Source: DATESN01 sp035270785
GTDB taxonomy: Bacteria; Bacillota; Clostridia; Lachnospirales; Lachnospiraceae
Length of the DNA: 64,000 nt
Direction: 5' to 3'
NCBI GenBank assembly: GCA_035270785.1
Contig: DATESN010000015.1
Location: 1-64,000, forward strand
Part shown: in pieces, positions 6,521 through 14,588 of the stretch
Position numbering within the stretch: position 1 is the first letter of the stretch
Layout: each line of letters opens with the position of its first letter
Notes under the pieces: generated by a model
Databases searched by the model: none
Told to the model about the DNA's origin: nothing
Seen by the model: only the letters and a program-made list of their open reading frames with translations
Made by a program: the position numbers and the translations under genes

Positions 6521-8848
6521 ATGAAAAGACTTAATATTGGATTGTTTGTAGCTAATATTGAAAATGTATTTAGCAATTCTATTTGCAAGGGTGCAATTAT
6601 TGCAGCCGAAGAAATGGATGTCAATTTAATCATTTTTCCTGGAAAATACATACACACAGAACGTAATCCAGATCCCGGGCAATTGTATGAATATCAATAC
6701 AATACCCTGTTTTCCTATGCTAAAAAGGAAAGTATTGATGTGCTAGTTACTTGTATTAGTAGTATTGGATTTACGATATCCATAGAACAACGCAAAAGAT
6801 TTATGAATGAATTTCTTGATATTCCAATTCTATCTGTGGCCTCAAAGGATGAAGGATATCCTTATGTTGAATACGACAATAGAAGTGGTTTGCGTGAAGC
6901 AATAGAATATTTAATCTATGAAAAAGGCCTTACTAAAATCGCCATGCTAGGTGCTCAGACGAGTAATTCAGATGCATCGGAACGTTTAGAGACTTATAAA
7001 GAAACGTTACGTGCGAATCATCTTGAAATAGACAATGGTCGTATTGTCTTTGGAAAGGGAGCAAGAGAATGCGAATTATCTGTAGAGGATTTATTAGATA
7101 GAAATCCGGATATCGAAGCAATTGTATGTTACAATGATGTTATGGCTATTGGTGTATATAATGTATTAAAAAAACGAAACATAGTTATCGGAAAAGACAT
7201 CTTAGTGGTAGGATTTGATGACATATCGGCAGCAGCCAAATTAGATCCGCCTTTAGCTACTGTAAGAGCCGATGCAGTTACATTGGGATATCAATCAATA
7301 TTAGAATCAATAAATTTATCAAATGGAAAGAATGTTGAAAATTCTATTGTAAAAACAATGTTTGTTCCCAGGGAGTCTGTGGGTTTTGATTCACAAGATA
7401 TTTCTTCCTTAGAGAAAGTCCTATATAGCAAAGAATTAGAGAAAAATGATATTCAAAAGATAAGTAACTTATTTGTTGATTATATCTTTTATGATTTGGT
7501 ATTTGATAAGCGAGCAAATGAAACGAAACAACAACTCCATGATTTGTTCTCTTTAATGCTAAAGTTAGTAATTGATTGTAATGTCAATAAAAATCTTATG
7601 GAATTTATTAAGATGAAATACAAAAATTTATTAAAAAATGATTTATTAGAATACACAGATGCCAGTAAAGTTATAAATATTTTTGGTGGTGTTATGAATA
7701 ATTTATTTTCTAAGAATTGTGATACAAAATATAAGATCATGTTGCAGCAAATGATTGCTGATTTTAATAAAAGACTTGTCGATAAACTAAAAAATAAATT
7801 AAGTGAAAATAAAAGAGACTATGTGGAATTAAATCATATTACAAACATTGTTTCAAAAAATATGCTAATGCTAAATAATGATGCAGAACAAAGTTATTAT
7901 GGATTATTAGATACCTTACCGAAAATAAACGTACATCATAGTTTCCTGTATTTATTTGAAAATCCGATTGAGCATACATTTAATGCAGAATGGAAGGCTC
8001 CGGAAAATATATTATTAAAAGCTTACCAAGATGGAGAAGAAACCATTTCATTACCTAGAACAAGACAAAAGATGAATACATGTAATTTATTTTCCCATGA
8101 ATACATGCCAAGTGATAAACGATGTACGTGGATTGTACATGATATTTATTCTGGTGAATTGCAATATGGCTTATTTATTTGTGATATAAAGTATGAATAT
8201 TTTCATTTGATTGAATTATTGACCTATCAATTAAGCGCCGCAATTCAAATCATTAGTTTGTTTCAAGCCCAAAAAATATTTCAATTTGAACTAGAGGAAA
8301 GATTAGAGCAAATTAAAAAGCATAACATCAAGCTGGATAGAATATCAAAAGTAGATGAATTAACAGGAATCCTAAATAGACGAGGATTTTATAATAAAGC
8401 TGAAAAAATGCTTAGTGGCAAACAACTTCTTGGAAAAAAGATCATAGTAGCATATGCAGATTTAGATTATTTAAAAAATATAAATGATAAGTATGGACAT
8501 GATGAAGGTGATTACGCCATTAAATCAGGTGCAGAAATACTATCAAAGGTATTTAAGGAGTTTGGTATTATTGGAAGATTAAGCGGTGATGAATTTGCGG
8601 CCTTGGCAATTGTAGAAGAGGAAATGATAGTAGAGAAATTACATGAGCGCATTTATCAAGAATCAAAATACCATAACAGTAATGTAGAAAAGCCTTATCA
8701 AGTTCATGTATCCGTTGGTATCTGTGAATTTGACTATAAAGATACACTACAGTTAAAGGATATGCTAAATCAAGCAGATGATTTACTTTATGATGCCAAA
8801 AAAAATAGGAAATCAAGAACTTTAATAGAAGAGGCAGAAATTAAGTAA
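6521..8848 (+). CDS. Diguanylate cyclase with LacI-type sensor domain
   Basis: A 775-aa, apparently cytoplasmic protein with no signal peptide or transmembrane helix. Residues about 4-290 are a periplasmic-binding-protein type 1 fold as in LacI/PurR regulators (for example GKDILVVGFDDISAAAKLDP), but no DNA-binding helix-turn-helix precedes it. Residues about 300-590 are a poorly recognised linker, possibly with a GAF-like part, then a short coiled coil. Residues about 612-770 are a GGDEF domain with DELTGILNRRGF and signature SGDEF (688-692), which is a catalytically acceptable form. No EAL or HD-GYP domain is present. It should make cyclic di-GMP in response to a small intracellular ligand, perhaps a sugar. 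It appears to be monocistronic. Confidence 0.88.
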   Translation: MKRLNIGLFVANIENVFSNSICKGAIIAAEEMDVNLIIFPGKYIHTERNPDPGQLYEYQYNTLFSYAKKESIDVLVTCISSIGFTISIEQRKRFMNEFLDIPILSVASKDEGYPYVEYDNRSGLREAIEYLIYEKGLTKIAMLGAQTSNSDASERLETYKETLRANHLEIDNGRIVFGKGARECELSVEDLLDRNPDIEAIVCYNDVMAIGVYNVLKKRNIVIGKDILVVGFDDISAAAKLDPPLATVRADAVTLGYQSILESINLSNGKNVENSIVKTMFVPRESVGFDSQDISSLEKVLYSKELEKNDIQKISNLFVDYIFYDLVFDKRANETKQQLHDLFSLMLKLVIDCNVNKNLMEFIKMKYKNLLKNDLLEYTDASKVINIFGGVMNNLFSKNCDTKYKIMLQQMIADFNKRLVDKLKNKLSENKRDYVELNHITNIVSKNMLMLNNDAEQSYYGLLDTLPKINVHHSFLYLFENPIEHTFNAEWKAPENILLKAYQDGEETISLPRTRQKMNTCNLFSHEYMPSDKRCTWIVHDIYSGELQYGLFICDIKYEYFHLIELLTYQLSAAIQIISLFQAQKIFQFELEERLEQIKKHNIKLDRISKVDELTGILNRRGFYNKAEKMLSGKQLLGKKIIVAYADLDYLKNINDKYGHDEGDYAIKSGAEILSKVFKEFGIIGRLSGDEFAALAIVEEEMIVEKLHERIYQESKYHNSNVEKPYQVHVSVGICEFDYKDTLQLKDMLNQADDLLYDAKKNRKSRTLIEEAEIK

Positions 8849-8876
8849 TAAAAATTAAGAAATAGGAGTTCAGTAA

Positions 8877-9059
8877 ATGGATTATGAGGTAGGTAAAATA
8901 GTACGATTAAAAAAACAACATCCATGTGGAAGTTATGAGTGGGAAATTCTTCGTGTAGGAGCAGATTTTCGCTTGAAGTGCACAGGATGCCAGCATCAAA
9001 TTATGATACCAAGAAAGCTTGTGGAAAAGAATACCAAGCAAATTCGTGAAAAGACTTGA
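8877..9059 (+). CDS. DUF951 family protein, 60 aa
   Basis: A small conserved Firmicute protein of DUF951. It carries the family pattern VRLKKQHPCGSYEWEI followed by DFRLKCTGCQHQIMIPR, with two or three cysteines that may bind a metal or nucleic acid. Length is normal. It lies just upstream of rpsF, in front of the rpsF promoter, a neighbourhood where this family is often found. The biochemical role is unknown; a link to translation is inferred from context only. Confidence 0.85.
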   Translation: MDYEVGKIVRLKKQHPCGSYEWEILRVGADFRLKCTGCQHQIMIPRKLVEKNTKQIREKT

Positions 9060-9084
9060 AAATTGGGACATTCTATGATAACAT
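9056..9084 (+). promoter_or_regulatory. Promoter of rpsF-ssb-rpsR
   Basis: TTGAAA (9056-9061) and TAACAT (9079-9084) are 17 bases apart, with an extended TG element at 9076-9077. It overlaps the stop codon of the preceding gene. Confidence 0.5.
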
Positions 9085-9111
9085 AGTACTCCGTGATATA
9101 TTAAATTCCTT

Positions 9112-9131
9112 GCTCCTATTTAGGTAGGGGC
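9112..9131 (+). promoter_or_regulatory. Hairpin in the rpsF leader
   Basis: GCTCCTA (9112-9118) pairs with TAGGGGC (9125-9131) over a six-base loop, just upstream of the ribosome binding site of rpsF. Leaders of rpsF operons can bind the S6:S18 complex for autoregulation. This hairpin sits in the right place, but I do not recognise the full published motif. Confidence 0.3.
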
Positions 9132-9158
9132 CAGAGACCAAAAGGAGGAAATGAAAAC

Positions 9159-9446
9159 ATGAACAAATATGAATTAGCCGTTATTGTCAATGCTAAAATC
9201 GATGATGATGAAAGAGTTGCTACAGTTGACAAATGTAAAGCTTATATCGAAAGATTCGGTGGAGTTATTACAAATGTAGATGACTGGGGTAAGAAAAGAT
9301 TAGCTTATGACATCCAAAAGATGAAAGATGCTTACTATTACTTCATTCAATTTGACGCTGATGGAACTGTTCCAGCAGAAGTTGAAAGCAATATACGTAT
9401 TATGGAAAATGTCATCAGATATTTGTGTGTAAGACAAGACGCATAA
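9159..9446 (+). CDS. rpsF: 30S ribosomal protein S6
   Basis: A 95-aa protein of the small ribosomal subunit platform, where S6 pairs with S18. The sequence begins MNKYELAVIVNAKIDDDER and has the S6 pattern DDWGKKRLAYDIQKMKDAYYY. It starts at the ATG after AAAGGAGG and heads the rpsF-ssb-rpsR operon, a conserved order in bacteria. Length is normal. Confidence 0.96.
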   Translation: MNKYELAVIVNAKIDDDERVATVDKCKAYIERFGGVITNVDDWGKKRLAYDIQKMKDAYYYFIQFDADGTVPAEVESNIRIMENVIRYLCVRQDA

Positions 9447-9467
9447 TAGAAGAAAGTAGGAGAACGT

Positions 9468-9911
9468 ATGAATAAAGTTATTCTTATGGGGCGTTTAACA
9501 AGAGATCCTGAAGTGAGATATTCACAAGGAGACAATGCGATGGCAATTGCATCATATACAATTGCTGTAGACCGTAGACAGAGCCGTAATAGTGGCGATG
9601 AAAATACTGCAGATTTTATCAGATGTACTGCATTTGGTAAACAAGGTGAGTTTGTAGAGAAATACCTCCGCAAAGGAACTAAAATGCTTGTATCAGGTCG
9701 CATCCAAACTGGTAGTTATACCAATAAAGATGGCGTAAAAGTATATACAACTGAGGTGATTATAGAAGAACAGGAATTTGCTGAAAGCAAAAACAGCTCC
9801 GGTACAGACGGGGGTTTTGCCGGTAATTCCAGAGGAGATTCTAGTGCATCATCAGGAGATGGCTTTATGAACATTCCAGATGGAATTGATGAAGAATTGC
9901 CATTTAACTAA
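9468..9911 (+). CDS. ssb: Single-stranded DNA-binding protein
   Basis: A 147-aa SSB that coats single-stranded DNA during replication and repair. Residues 1-105 are the OB fold (MNKVILMGRLTRDPEVRYS, then FIRCTAFGKQGEFVEKYL). A Gly/Ser-rich linker follows, and the C-terminus is the acidic partner-binding tip DEELPFN. It lies between rpsF and rpsR with a good ribosome binding site, in the usual operon. Confidence 0.96.
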   Translation: MNKVILMGRLTRDPEVRYSQGDNAMAIASYTIAVDRRQSRNSGDENTADFIRCTAFGKQGEFVEKYLRKGTKMLVSGRIQTGSYTNKDGVKVYTTEVIIEEQEFAESKNSSGTDGGFAGNSRGDSSASSGDGFMNIPDGIDEELPFN

Positions 9912-9941
9912 CAAATTATTGTAAGATAGGAGGATATAACA

Positions 9942-10205
9942 ATGGCTTTTAACAAACCAGAAAGATCTGACTCTCCAATGAAGAGAAGAGGCGGACTTCG
10001 CAGAAGAAAGAAAGTATGCGTATTCTGTGGTAAAGATAATACAATTGATTTTAAAGATGCTAACAAATTAAAAAGATATATATCTGAACGTGGAAAGATT
10101 CTTCCTAGAAGAATTACAGGAAACTGTGCAAAACATCAAAGAGCATTAACAGTAGCAATCAAACGTGCTAGACATATCGCATTAATGCCTTACGTTATCG
10201 ATTAA
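9942..10205 (+). CDS. rpsR: 30S ribosomal protein S18
   Basis: An 87-aa basic ribosomal protein that binds next to S6. Core motifs are IDFKDANKLKRYISERGKI and PRRITGNCAKHQRAL. The N-terminus has the CVFC pair seen in many Firmicute S18 proteins. It is the last gene of the operon. Downstream, synteny with gdpP-rplI-dnaB, usually close by in Lachnospiraceae, is broken by about 5 kb of accessory DNA. Confidence 0.96.
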   Translation: MAFNKPERSDSPMKRRGGLRRRKKVCVFCGKDNTIDFKDANKLKRYISERGKILPRRITGNCAKHQRALTVAIKRARHIALMPYVID

Positions 10206-10245
10206 ACCCTTGTAAACAGGGCGTTTCAGAGTAGCGTCGAAGCGA

Positions 10246-10265
10246 TTTGACACAAGTTTGACACA
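10246..10265 (+). repeat. Tandem direct repeat after rpsR, 11-bp period
   Basis: TTTGACACA is present at 10246-10254 and 10257-10265. The phasing equals that of the GGTGCAAA repeat at 3359. It marks the left edge of the accessory island between rpsR and gdpP and may be an attachment-site arm repeat. Confidence 0.45.
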
Positions 10266-10272
10266 TAATTTA

Positions 10273-10309
10273 AAGGATAATTACTAGAAATAGTAGTTAT
10301 CCTTTTTTT
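10273..10309 (+). terminator. Rho-independent terminator after rpsR
   Basis: A 14-pair stem, AAGGATAATTACTA (10273-10286) with TAGTAGTTATCCTT (10291-10304), has a GAAA loop and a T tract. It is strong and should end the rpsF-ssb-rpsR transcript. Confidence 0.88.
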
Positions 10310-10543
10310 GTTGTCCAAAAATATATTAGTAACTGAACGATATTAATTGCCTTGTTGCCTAAATTTATATGGATATATATTTTCAAATATGTTGTTGATT
10401 TGTAGTGGATTTATATTATTGTTGCATGTTTTTTATCATTAAAATTAATAATTATATAATTATTAATTGAAAAAGAGTGGAAAACACCACATCACTTTTT
10501 AGACATTGCTACTTATGAAAAACATAAGAAAGGAGGTATAAAC
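10310..10543. other. AT-rich gene-free stretch at island edge
   Basis: No gene or recognisable RNA was seen. The sequence is very AT-rich with long A/T words. It leads into the ribosome binding site AGGAGGT of the 40-aa ORF at 10544. Confidence 0.4.
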
Positions 10544-10666
10544 ATGGAGACAGTAATCAATCAGTGCAATATTATTCGAGAAGTTGAAGATATTGACGCA
10601 ATGCTAGAATCATTAGAAGTGAACGTAACCGTAAACAAAGCAACAGTAGAGGAAACTAATACTTAA
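10544..10666 (+). CDS. Small hypothetical protein, 40 aa
   Basis: A 40-codon ORF with a strong AGGAGGT ribosome binding site at 10531-10537. The product is acidic and starts METVINQCNIIREVEDIDAM, with no signal peptide. It ends 24 bases before the HNH-like gene and is probably co-transcribed with it. The function is unknown. The good translation signals argue that it is real. Confidence 0.5.
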   Translation: METVINQCNIIREVEDIDAMLESLEVNVTVNKATVEETNT

Positions 10667-10690
10667 GAGGAGAAAGAAGAGGTAGTAGAT

Positions 10691-11467
10691 ATGAGTACCA
10701 AAACAACAGCAAGTACAATCATTGATGACATATTAGACTATGAGTACGGTTTAATTACAATCAGCAAAGCAGCAATGCTGAAGGCCTACCAAAAAGGAAA
10801 TCTCAAATTAGTAAAGAATGTATATGAGGAAGTGCGAATAGGTGGAAAGGGCAATATATACATGGAAGTATTAGAAAATGGACAGTCAACGAACATTATA
10901 TTACTTCATATAAAATATAACAGATATAAAATCATACCACACTTCGTTAATATTATTGAGGATGGGAACTTTGATAATTACAAATTCAACCAGAATAAGA
11001 AAAACATTGATCTTGTTAGCATTCTTGGAAGCAATTTCAAGTTTAGTTTATCTGGAGAGAAAAATGTTGTTATGACGCAGTTCAAAAAAAGAATGCTAAT
11101 GACAATTAAGGGTGCCTGCCTTGAAAGGATCATTGTATCATTAATGTTAAACTCTGGAGTTATTAAGAATATACCCAAAGAGATTGAAGTTCATCACAAA
11201 TCATGGAGAAGCATAGCTATGATAGAAGCAATTAATTACATACCAAAAAATGAACACCGTCAATTCCATAGCTTGTTCGGACAAAATTCACATCAACATG
11301 GCGTTCGGGTTAATACCATCAACGAATTCGATAAATTAATCGATGAAGTCCAAAAGATAATGAAAGATTGCAGAAATAAAAGAATAGATTTGCAGGTTTA
11401 TTGGGATGGCACCTATAAATATAGGAATAAAGGAAGTATAAATTTAATGTGTAACATTATGATCTAA
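10691..11467 (+). CDS. HNH-endonuclease-like protein, 258 aa
   Basis: Residues about 165-200 contain EVHHKSWRS followed by INYIPKNEHRQFHSL. This resembles the core of HNH nucleases, where His-His starts the motif and an L-x-K-x-E-H segment closes it. The usual Asn-rich middle (N..NL) is altered, so activity is uncertain. The N-terminal 150 residues are not recognised. The ATG at 10691 lies just after AGAGGAGAAAGAAGAGG. It is the largest ORF of the island and could be a relic of a homing or phage-type nuclease. Confidence is good in the gene and moderate in the family. Confidence 0.6.
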   Translation: MSTKTTASTIIDDILDYEYGLITISKAAMLKAYQKGNLKLVKNVYEEVRIGGKGNIYMEVLENGQSTNIILLHIKYNRYKIIPHFVNIIEDGNFDNYKFNQNKKNIDLVSILGSNFKFSLSGEKNVVMTQFKKRMLMTIKGACLERIIVSLMLNSGVIKNIPKEIEVHHKSWRSIAMIEAINYIPKNEHRQFHSLFGQNSHQHGVRVNTINEFDKLIDEVQKIMKDCRNKRIDLQVYWDGTYKYRNKGSINLMCNIMI

Positions 11468-11611
11468 CGTACAAATTAATTCATGTAATTCCTCAGAAGA
11501 AAAAAATACACCGGCAGTTGTGCTAAGTTGTACTTTTAATCGTTGGGTAAGTTCGTTATAGAAGAAAACCGTTTCATCAGATTCAAAGATGATATAAGAA
11601 TTTTCAATCAT
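11444..11611 (-). CDS. Small hypothetical protein, 55 aa, overlapping
   Basis: A 55-codon ORF on the minus strand, beginning MIENSYIIFESDETVFFYNE. An AAAAAAGGA ribosome binding site lies about 9 bases before the ATG. Its last 24 bases overlap the 3' end of the HNH-like gene tail to tail. The sequence has a plausible soluble composition, unlike a random shadow. No family is recognised. Confidence 0.4.
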   Translation of the reverse strand: MIENSYIIFESDETVFFYNELTQRLKVQLSTTAGVFFSSEELHELICTLDHNVTH

Positions 11612-11865
11612 AGTGTGGGTCCTTTTTTAATTAGAGTGGGGTTAATAAAAATAGAATAGAATTATCAGAGTTAGACAAATATATATGGAAGTGAAGAGTT
11701 ACATAGAACAAAATAATAAAGTTACAATTTGGAACGGCTGAATACATATATTGAAGTAATTATTTTAAAAACAAAAAAACTTAACAGATATCATAAAACT
11801 ACAACAAAGGTATAAAATGAAGAAAATTCAAATAGAGAAGCTCTGGAGAATATAGTATGTAATTG

Positions 11866-11894
11866 TTGACTACGACAGTAATTTGTGTTAATAT
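11866..11894 (+). promoter_or_regulatory. Promoter of the exported-protein gene
   Basis: TTGACT (11866-11871) and TAATAT (11889-11894) are 17 bases apart. The -10 region reads TTTGTGTTAATATTT, nearly matching the lipoprotein promoter at 1002-1030. Confidence 0.55.
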
Positions 11895-12532
11895 TTCCTT
11901 GTAGCTATAATAATAATTTCGCCCTGGTTAAGCGAAATTTAATAATCGATATAGTCGATGCAATTGAAAGGGGAAATAAAAATAAAAAATTAAATGTTTT
12001 ATGCAGTATTATTTGTGTGTTTTTATTATTTAGTTCTATGAAAGTTTCAGCCCAAGAAAGTAATCAAATTAATTCGAAAAACTGTTCTCAAGTCACAATA
12101 ACGAATGATTTAACCGTAGAATTACTTGACCCTGAAACATTTGTTTTACCACAAGAGTCATCAAATTACTCAACTCTCAGTGATTTAACTGGTTCAGCTA
12201 CTAATGCAAATACATATTGGAAGGCATATATTACTATTACATATTCTAAAACTTCTTCATCTGTAAATTTTTCTAAAGTTGATGGTTATTGGACCCAATT
12301 ACGAGGTACTACTACACTTTCTAATAGATACGTATTTTATGGAGGTAATTTTAATACTAAGTATGTTAGAGGAAGTGCATATCCTACAGAAAATGCGTTT
12401 TCATATGATACTGGTTTCGGTGATAGAACATATAATTCAGCTTCACAATTTGGAGCTTATTCACAAGCAGACATAACTACTTATGCGGGCTATGTCATAA
12501 ATTTCGAGACTACAGTCGATGTATCTCTTTGA
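11885..12532 (+). CDS. Secreted protein, start codon apparently lost
   Basis: A signal-peptide core, NVLCSIICVFLLFSSMKVSA, is followed by about 160 Ser/Thr/Tyr-rich residues with no recognised domain. The longest frame opens with GTG at 11885, but that codon lies inside the -10 region of a good promoter and cannot be transcribed from it. A ribosome binding site AAAGGGG (11968-11973) lies just before ATAAAAAATTA, which looks like ATG-AAA-AAA-TTA with the G missing. The true start may therefore be mutated, making this a pseudogene or a gene with a non-standard start. It is island cargo. Confidence 0.5.
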   Translation: MLIFPCSYNNNFALVKRNLIIDIVDAIERGNKNKKLNVLCSIICVFLLFSSMKVSAQESNQINSKNCSQVTITNDLTVELLDPETFVLPQESSNYSTLSDLTGSATNANTYWKAYITITYSKTSSSVNFSKVDGYWTQLRGTTTLSNRYVFYGGNFNTKYVRGSAYPTENAFSYDTGFGDRTYNSASQFGAYSQADITTYAGYVINFETTVDVSL

Positions 12533-12571
12533 CTAATATTATAGAATTTTTCCATGACAAAGGAGTCAATA

Positions 12572-12841
12572 ATGTTTGGATTTAAGTCAAAAACAGTATA
12601 TTTAGGTAGTTCATTGGAAGAACTAAATAATATACGAGAACTACTTGAACAGAATAATATTAAATATAAAAAACATCTGCAAAATCATTCTGGTCAATGG
12701 TTGGCACCTGGTAGAGGTACAGTCCGTAGTAATTTTGGTAGTGCTGGCATGAACATGGAATATGACATATTATATGAAGTATGTGTTAGTATATCAGACT
12801 ATGAGAAAGTGCTATTTCTAATAAACAGAGAAAAATTATAA
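12572..12841 (+). CDS. DUF2007-like small protein, 89 aa
   Basis: An 89-aa protein starting MFGFKSKTVYLGSSLEELN. The chosen ATG at 12572 has AAAGGAG 7 bases upstream; the in-frame ATG at 12554 lacks one. The pattern (Val-Tyr-Leu-Gly, an ELNNIRELLEQNNIKYK helix, then YEVCVSISDYEKVLFLI) resembles the two-half fold of DUF2007/putative signal-transducing domains. The assignment is tentative. A terminator follows at 12859. A truncated, mutated copy of the entire cassette including the terminator lies at 15060-15280. Confidence 0.6.
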   Translation: MFGFKSKTVYLGSSLEELNNIRELLEQNNIKYKKHLQNHSGQWLAPGRGTVRSNFGSAGMNMEYDILYEVCVSISDYEKVLFLINREKL

Positions 12842-12858
12842 TTAAATGTAGAGCTATT

Positions 12859-12902
12859 AAGCCGATTACAGGGAGAAAATCTTTGTAATTGGCTTTATTT
12901 TT
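12859..12902 (+). terminator. Rho-independent terminator
   Basis: AAGCCGATTACA (12859-12870) pairs with TGTAATTGGCTT (12884-12895) and a T-rich run follows. The same structure is duplicated at 15242-15280. Confidence 0.8.
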
Positions 12903-13045
12903 TTATAGGGAAAGGAAACGTGTAGAAAATAAAAGACAGAGTTGTATAACATAGTAGTTTATTAGGAAAATAGAGTGTTGCCATATTACCTTAAAATAGA
13001 ATCAACTTGAATCAATTAGATAGCAACAATCAAAAGGAAATGGAT

Positions 13046-13210
13046 ATGCACAAGAAATTTTGGGGAGTAGCAGGGGTATGGGATCTAGTTAGTAGAAATG
13101 GAAGCAGTAAGGGTAATTATAGTAGGTTATCTACATTATTGGAAAAATACAAAATGGAATGGTCAATTGAAGGAGATGAAAATTTAGTTCAGATACTTCC
13201 AAAACCATAA
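13046..13210 (+). CDS. Small hypothetical protein, 54 aa
   Basis: A short ORF starting MHKKFWGVAGVWDLVSRNG. The ATG at 13046 has AAAAGGA 7 bases upstream; an in-frame TTG at 13007 would give 67 residues. It is basic, with no membrane segment and no recognised family. It lies within the decaying island, so it may be a remnant. Confidence 0.35.
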   Translation: MHKKFWGVAGVWDLVSRNGSSKGNYSRLSTLLEKYKMEWSIEGDENLVQILPKP

Positions 13211-13633
13211 GCATTACATAGGGGCAAAGAAGCTGTAAGCATTAAGAAAAAAGAAGGGAACAGTCAAGTCCAAAAAGTAGTAAAAATAAAATGTAAAAAT
13301 AGTGAGTTGGATTGGGGGGAGAAGGAGAGGAGAGGGATTTGGAATTAGGATTTGGGAGTTTAAGGGAGTTGTTGGAATTGGTAGCATTCTTATAACTAGT
13401 AATAAGAAGTAAGACAACAAAATGATAAATCCAGACGTGGTAAAAGAAACAACAAGGAAGAAAAACATGTTTAGGCAGCAATCTCACCAAAGGCAGGCGA
13501 AAAAGTCCATGCAATACCACCACAGGCACCACAAAAACCCAGCGTTACAATAAGTTCATAGTAGAAGGGAGCTATAAAAAAAAGAAAAAGCAGGAACTTA
13601 CAAATTAGAACTTATGGAATGGAGAATAAAAAA
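13211..13633. other. Purine-rich gene-free stretch in the island
   Basis: No supported gene. The plus strand is unusually rich in A and G, and runs such as GGGGGGAGAAGGAGAGG occur around 13313-13330. The minus strand has long open frames here, but they encode only low-complexity Leu/Phe/Pro strings and lack ribosome binding sites. Confidence 0.4.
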
Positions 13634-13789
13634 ATGAACTATGAAGAATTTATGAATCGCATGGAACAAGAAGTTGCATCAAAAGTAGCGGGTGCTATTA
13701 CAAGAACAAAAGTGAAAAAGAATAACGGAATTGTATTAGATGGTTTATGGATTTTGCAAACATACAGGAACGGATTGTGTGTAAACTAG
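13634..13789 (+). pseudogene. N-terminal fragment of a DUF5688 gene
   Basis: A 51-codon frame beginning MNYEEFMNRMEQEVASK after a GGAGAAT ribosome binding site. It contains KKNNGIVLDGLWI, the N-terminal signature I associate with DUF5688 proteins of Lachnospiraceae. It then runs out of frame into a stop. The rest of the protein continues in another frame from about 13747. Relative to the family, the segment between the two parts appears shortened by a few dozen residues, so the gene has suffered a deletion that also shifted the frame. Confidence 0.55.
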
Positions 13790-14412
13790 TGAACTTTGAA
13801 CAGAACCTAGACTTGTTAGAAGAAATACCATATATCAAGTATTTAGACTTAGCCATTATATTTTATGTATATCTGGATAAAAAGGGATTGGAAAATGCTA
13901 GTATTCGTATTCACAATAATCACTTAACCATGTGGCAGGTAACCTTAGAGGAAGTTTATAAAGCAGGCATCGAAAATACACCGAAGCTATTACCATTTAA
14001 AAAACAAAGTATGATTGATATTATGAAAGAAATGATGCTTAAAGATAGGATCGTGGAGTTTGAACCAGACGTGGAAGCAGAGGAAGTAGCAAAAATGATG
14101 GAAGAACTGGCAGGAGAAAAAGATGATATTCCCATGACAGTGTTAACCAATACAGAAAAGTGGAATGGAGCAGTGGTACTTATTTATTCAGATTATTTAG
14201 CAGAAATGGCAAGTAAGGAAGGGAAAAACTTATATATCTTACCAAGTTCTATACATGAATGTATTGTAATCTATGAGGAAGCAGATATGTCAGTTGGAAA
14301 ACTGGAAGAAATGGTAAAAGAAGTAAATGAAACACAGGTGGAGCGAGAAGAGATATTATCCAATCATGTATATTACTTTGATCTAAAAACAAAAGAGTTA
14401 ACAATTGCCTAG
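13747..14412 (+). pseudogene. C-terminal part of a broken DUF5688 gene
   Basis: A 221-codon frame starting MDFANIQERIVCKLVNFEQ. It has the hallmarks of the DUF5688 C-terminal region: DIPMTVLTNTEKWNGAVVL, LYILPSSIHECIVI and VNETQVEREEILSNHVYYF. No ribosome binding site precedes its first ATG, which lies inside the N-terminal fragment. The intact protein would have entered this frame by readthrough from 13634. Function of the family is unknown. If translated alone it would lack the N-terminal segment. Confidence 0.6.
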
Positions 14413-14503
14413 TTGCCTAAAAAATAAAAAGTAAGAAAAGTAGTTTATAGTAATGAAACAGTGGGTGCTGTTCTAATTGGAAATAGTACCCTATAGAAAA
14501 AAA

Positions 14504-14519
14504 TGTAAGTGCACTTACA
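14504..14519. repeat. 16-bp perfect palindrome
   Basis: TGTAAGTGCACTTACA is a perfect inverted repeat without spacer, like a TetR- or MarR-type operator. No regulator gene is nearby. It precedes the weakly supported ORF at 14589. Confidence 0.35.
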
Positions 14520-14588
14520 ATAAATAATTGGAAAAAATGACAGACGAGTCATTTATAAAAGAAGATGATATAAATACATATAATAAGT

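Noticed and set aside
13214..13532. Two overlapping minus-strand ORFs rich in Leu, Phe and Pro
   Set aside because: They arise from the purine-rich plus strand, are low complexity, overlap each other and lack ribosome binding sites.
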